The notes under the pieces are model-generated. The model was not told the origin of the DNA and did no database searches. It saw nothing but the letters and a program-made list of their open reading frames with translations. A DNA stretch of 14,749 nt. Source: JBPBPI01 sp050954885 (lineage in GTDB: Bacteria > Pseudomonadota > Alphaproteobacteria > Caedimonadales > Caedimonadaceae). Location of the stretch: positions 1 through 14,749 of the forward strand of contig JBPBPI010000050.1 of the NCBI GenBank assembly GCA_050954885.1, in the 5' to 3' direction. Positions 14,654 through 14,749 of this stretch are shown here, in pieces (within the stretch, counting starts at the first letter, position 1; each line of letters starts with the position of its first letter). The translations under genes were made by a program, and so were the position numbers.

Positions 14654-14749
14654 TATAGCTGATTGACGTAATGATTTGTCTTTGATATTTTGAGTGAATG
14701 AGTTACGGATATAGCATAGATTTAAGGGAACGTGTTCTGTTTTATATTG
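14654..14749. repeat. Right copy of the 96-bp perfect terminal inverted repeat
   Basis: Exact reverse complement of 1-96. Unique sequence starts at 14653 with no resemblance to the sequence beyond base 96, so both copies end at the same point. No short target duplication is shared by the two inner flanks, as expected if these are two separate insertions rather than one element. The inward strand is open for all 32 codons in one frame, but that frame soon runs into stops in both flanks (157-159 and 14597-14599), so I do not call a gene in it. Confidence 0.9.
14663..14691 (+). promoter_or_regulatory. Outward promoter inside the right repeat
   Basis: TTGACG (14663-14668), 17 bases, then TATTTT (14686-14691). 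It points rightward out of the window, the mirror of the left copy. An AAGGGA at 14723-14728 downstream could belong to the leader of an element gene lying beyond base 14749. Confidence 0.4.

Noticed and set aside
1..14749. Linear plasmid or phage with terminal inverted repeats
   Set aside because: The content is core chromosomal (parE, glyQ, glyS, hemA, xseA) with no replication, telomere or virion genes.
1..14749. CRISPR array or defence island
   Set aside because: No regularly spaced repeats and no cas, restriction or other defence gene apart from the toxin-antitoxin pair.

Overview
The window is AT-rich bacterial chromosomal DNA, most likely from an alphaproteobacterium. The evidence is a 5-aminolevulinate synthase (C4 haem pathway), a HIG1-type twin-membrane protein paired with a cobalamin adenosyltransferase, an rdgB-hemW neighbourhood, and separate glyQ and glyS. 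Low GC, a decaying housekeeping gene, a toxin-antitoxin module and apparent mobile-element ends suggest an intracellular lineage such as Holosporales. That lineage call is inference, not proof.

Layout. The first and last 96 bases are perfect reverse complements of each other. Both copies carry a promoter-like sequence that points out of the window, as if the window lies between two oppositely oriented copies of one repeat element. From left to right: an FAD-dependent D-amino-acid-oxidase-like protein (+) whose signal peptide is cut by the left repeat; a convergent pair (-), the HIG1-domain protein then ATP:cob(I)alamin adenosyltransferase; divergent parE (+), topoisomerase IV subunit B; an unrecognised exported protein (-); and a hemW-glyQ-glyS run (-), with glyQ and glyS overlapping by 4 bases. 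Next come a yefM-yoeB-like toxin-antitoxin pair (+), an rdgB pseudogene (-) broken by one in-frame TAA, a GC-richer intergenic patch full of short dyads, hemA (-), divergent xseA (+), and finally a glycine-zipper stress-type membrane protein (-) that begins next to the right repeat.

How it fits together. Most genes are housekeeping: decatenation (ParE), glycine charging (GlyQ/GlyS), haem synthesis and insertion (HemA, HemW), DNA repair (XseA), nucleotide-pool cleaning (RdgB, apparently lost) and adenosylcobalamin supply. The accessory features are the flanking inverted repeat, the toxin-antitoxin pair between rdgB and hemW, and the oxidase. The oxidase has the canonical C-terminal half of the D-amino-acid oxidase signature (RPxR followed by HNYGHGG) at its N terminus, before the Rossmann motif, so it looks like a natural circular permutation. 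I did not find a complete new multi-gene defence or mobile system. The permuted oxidase, the repeat pair and the interrupted rdgB-hemW locus are the points most worth checking.
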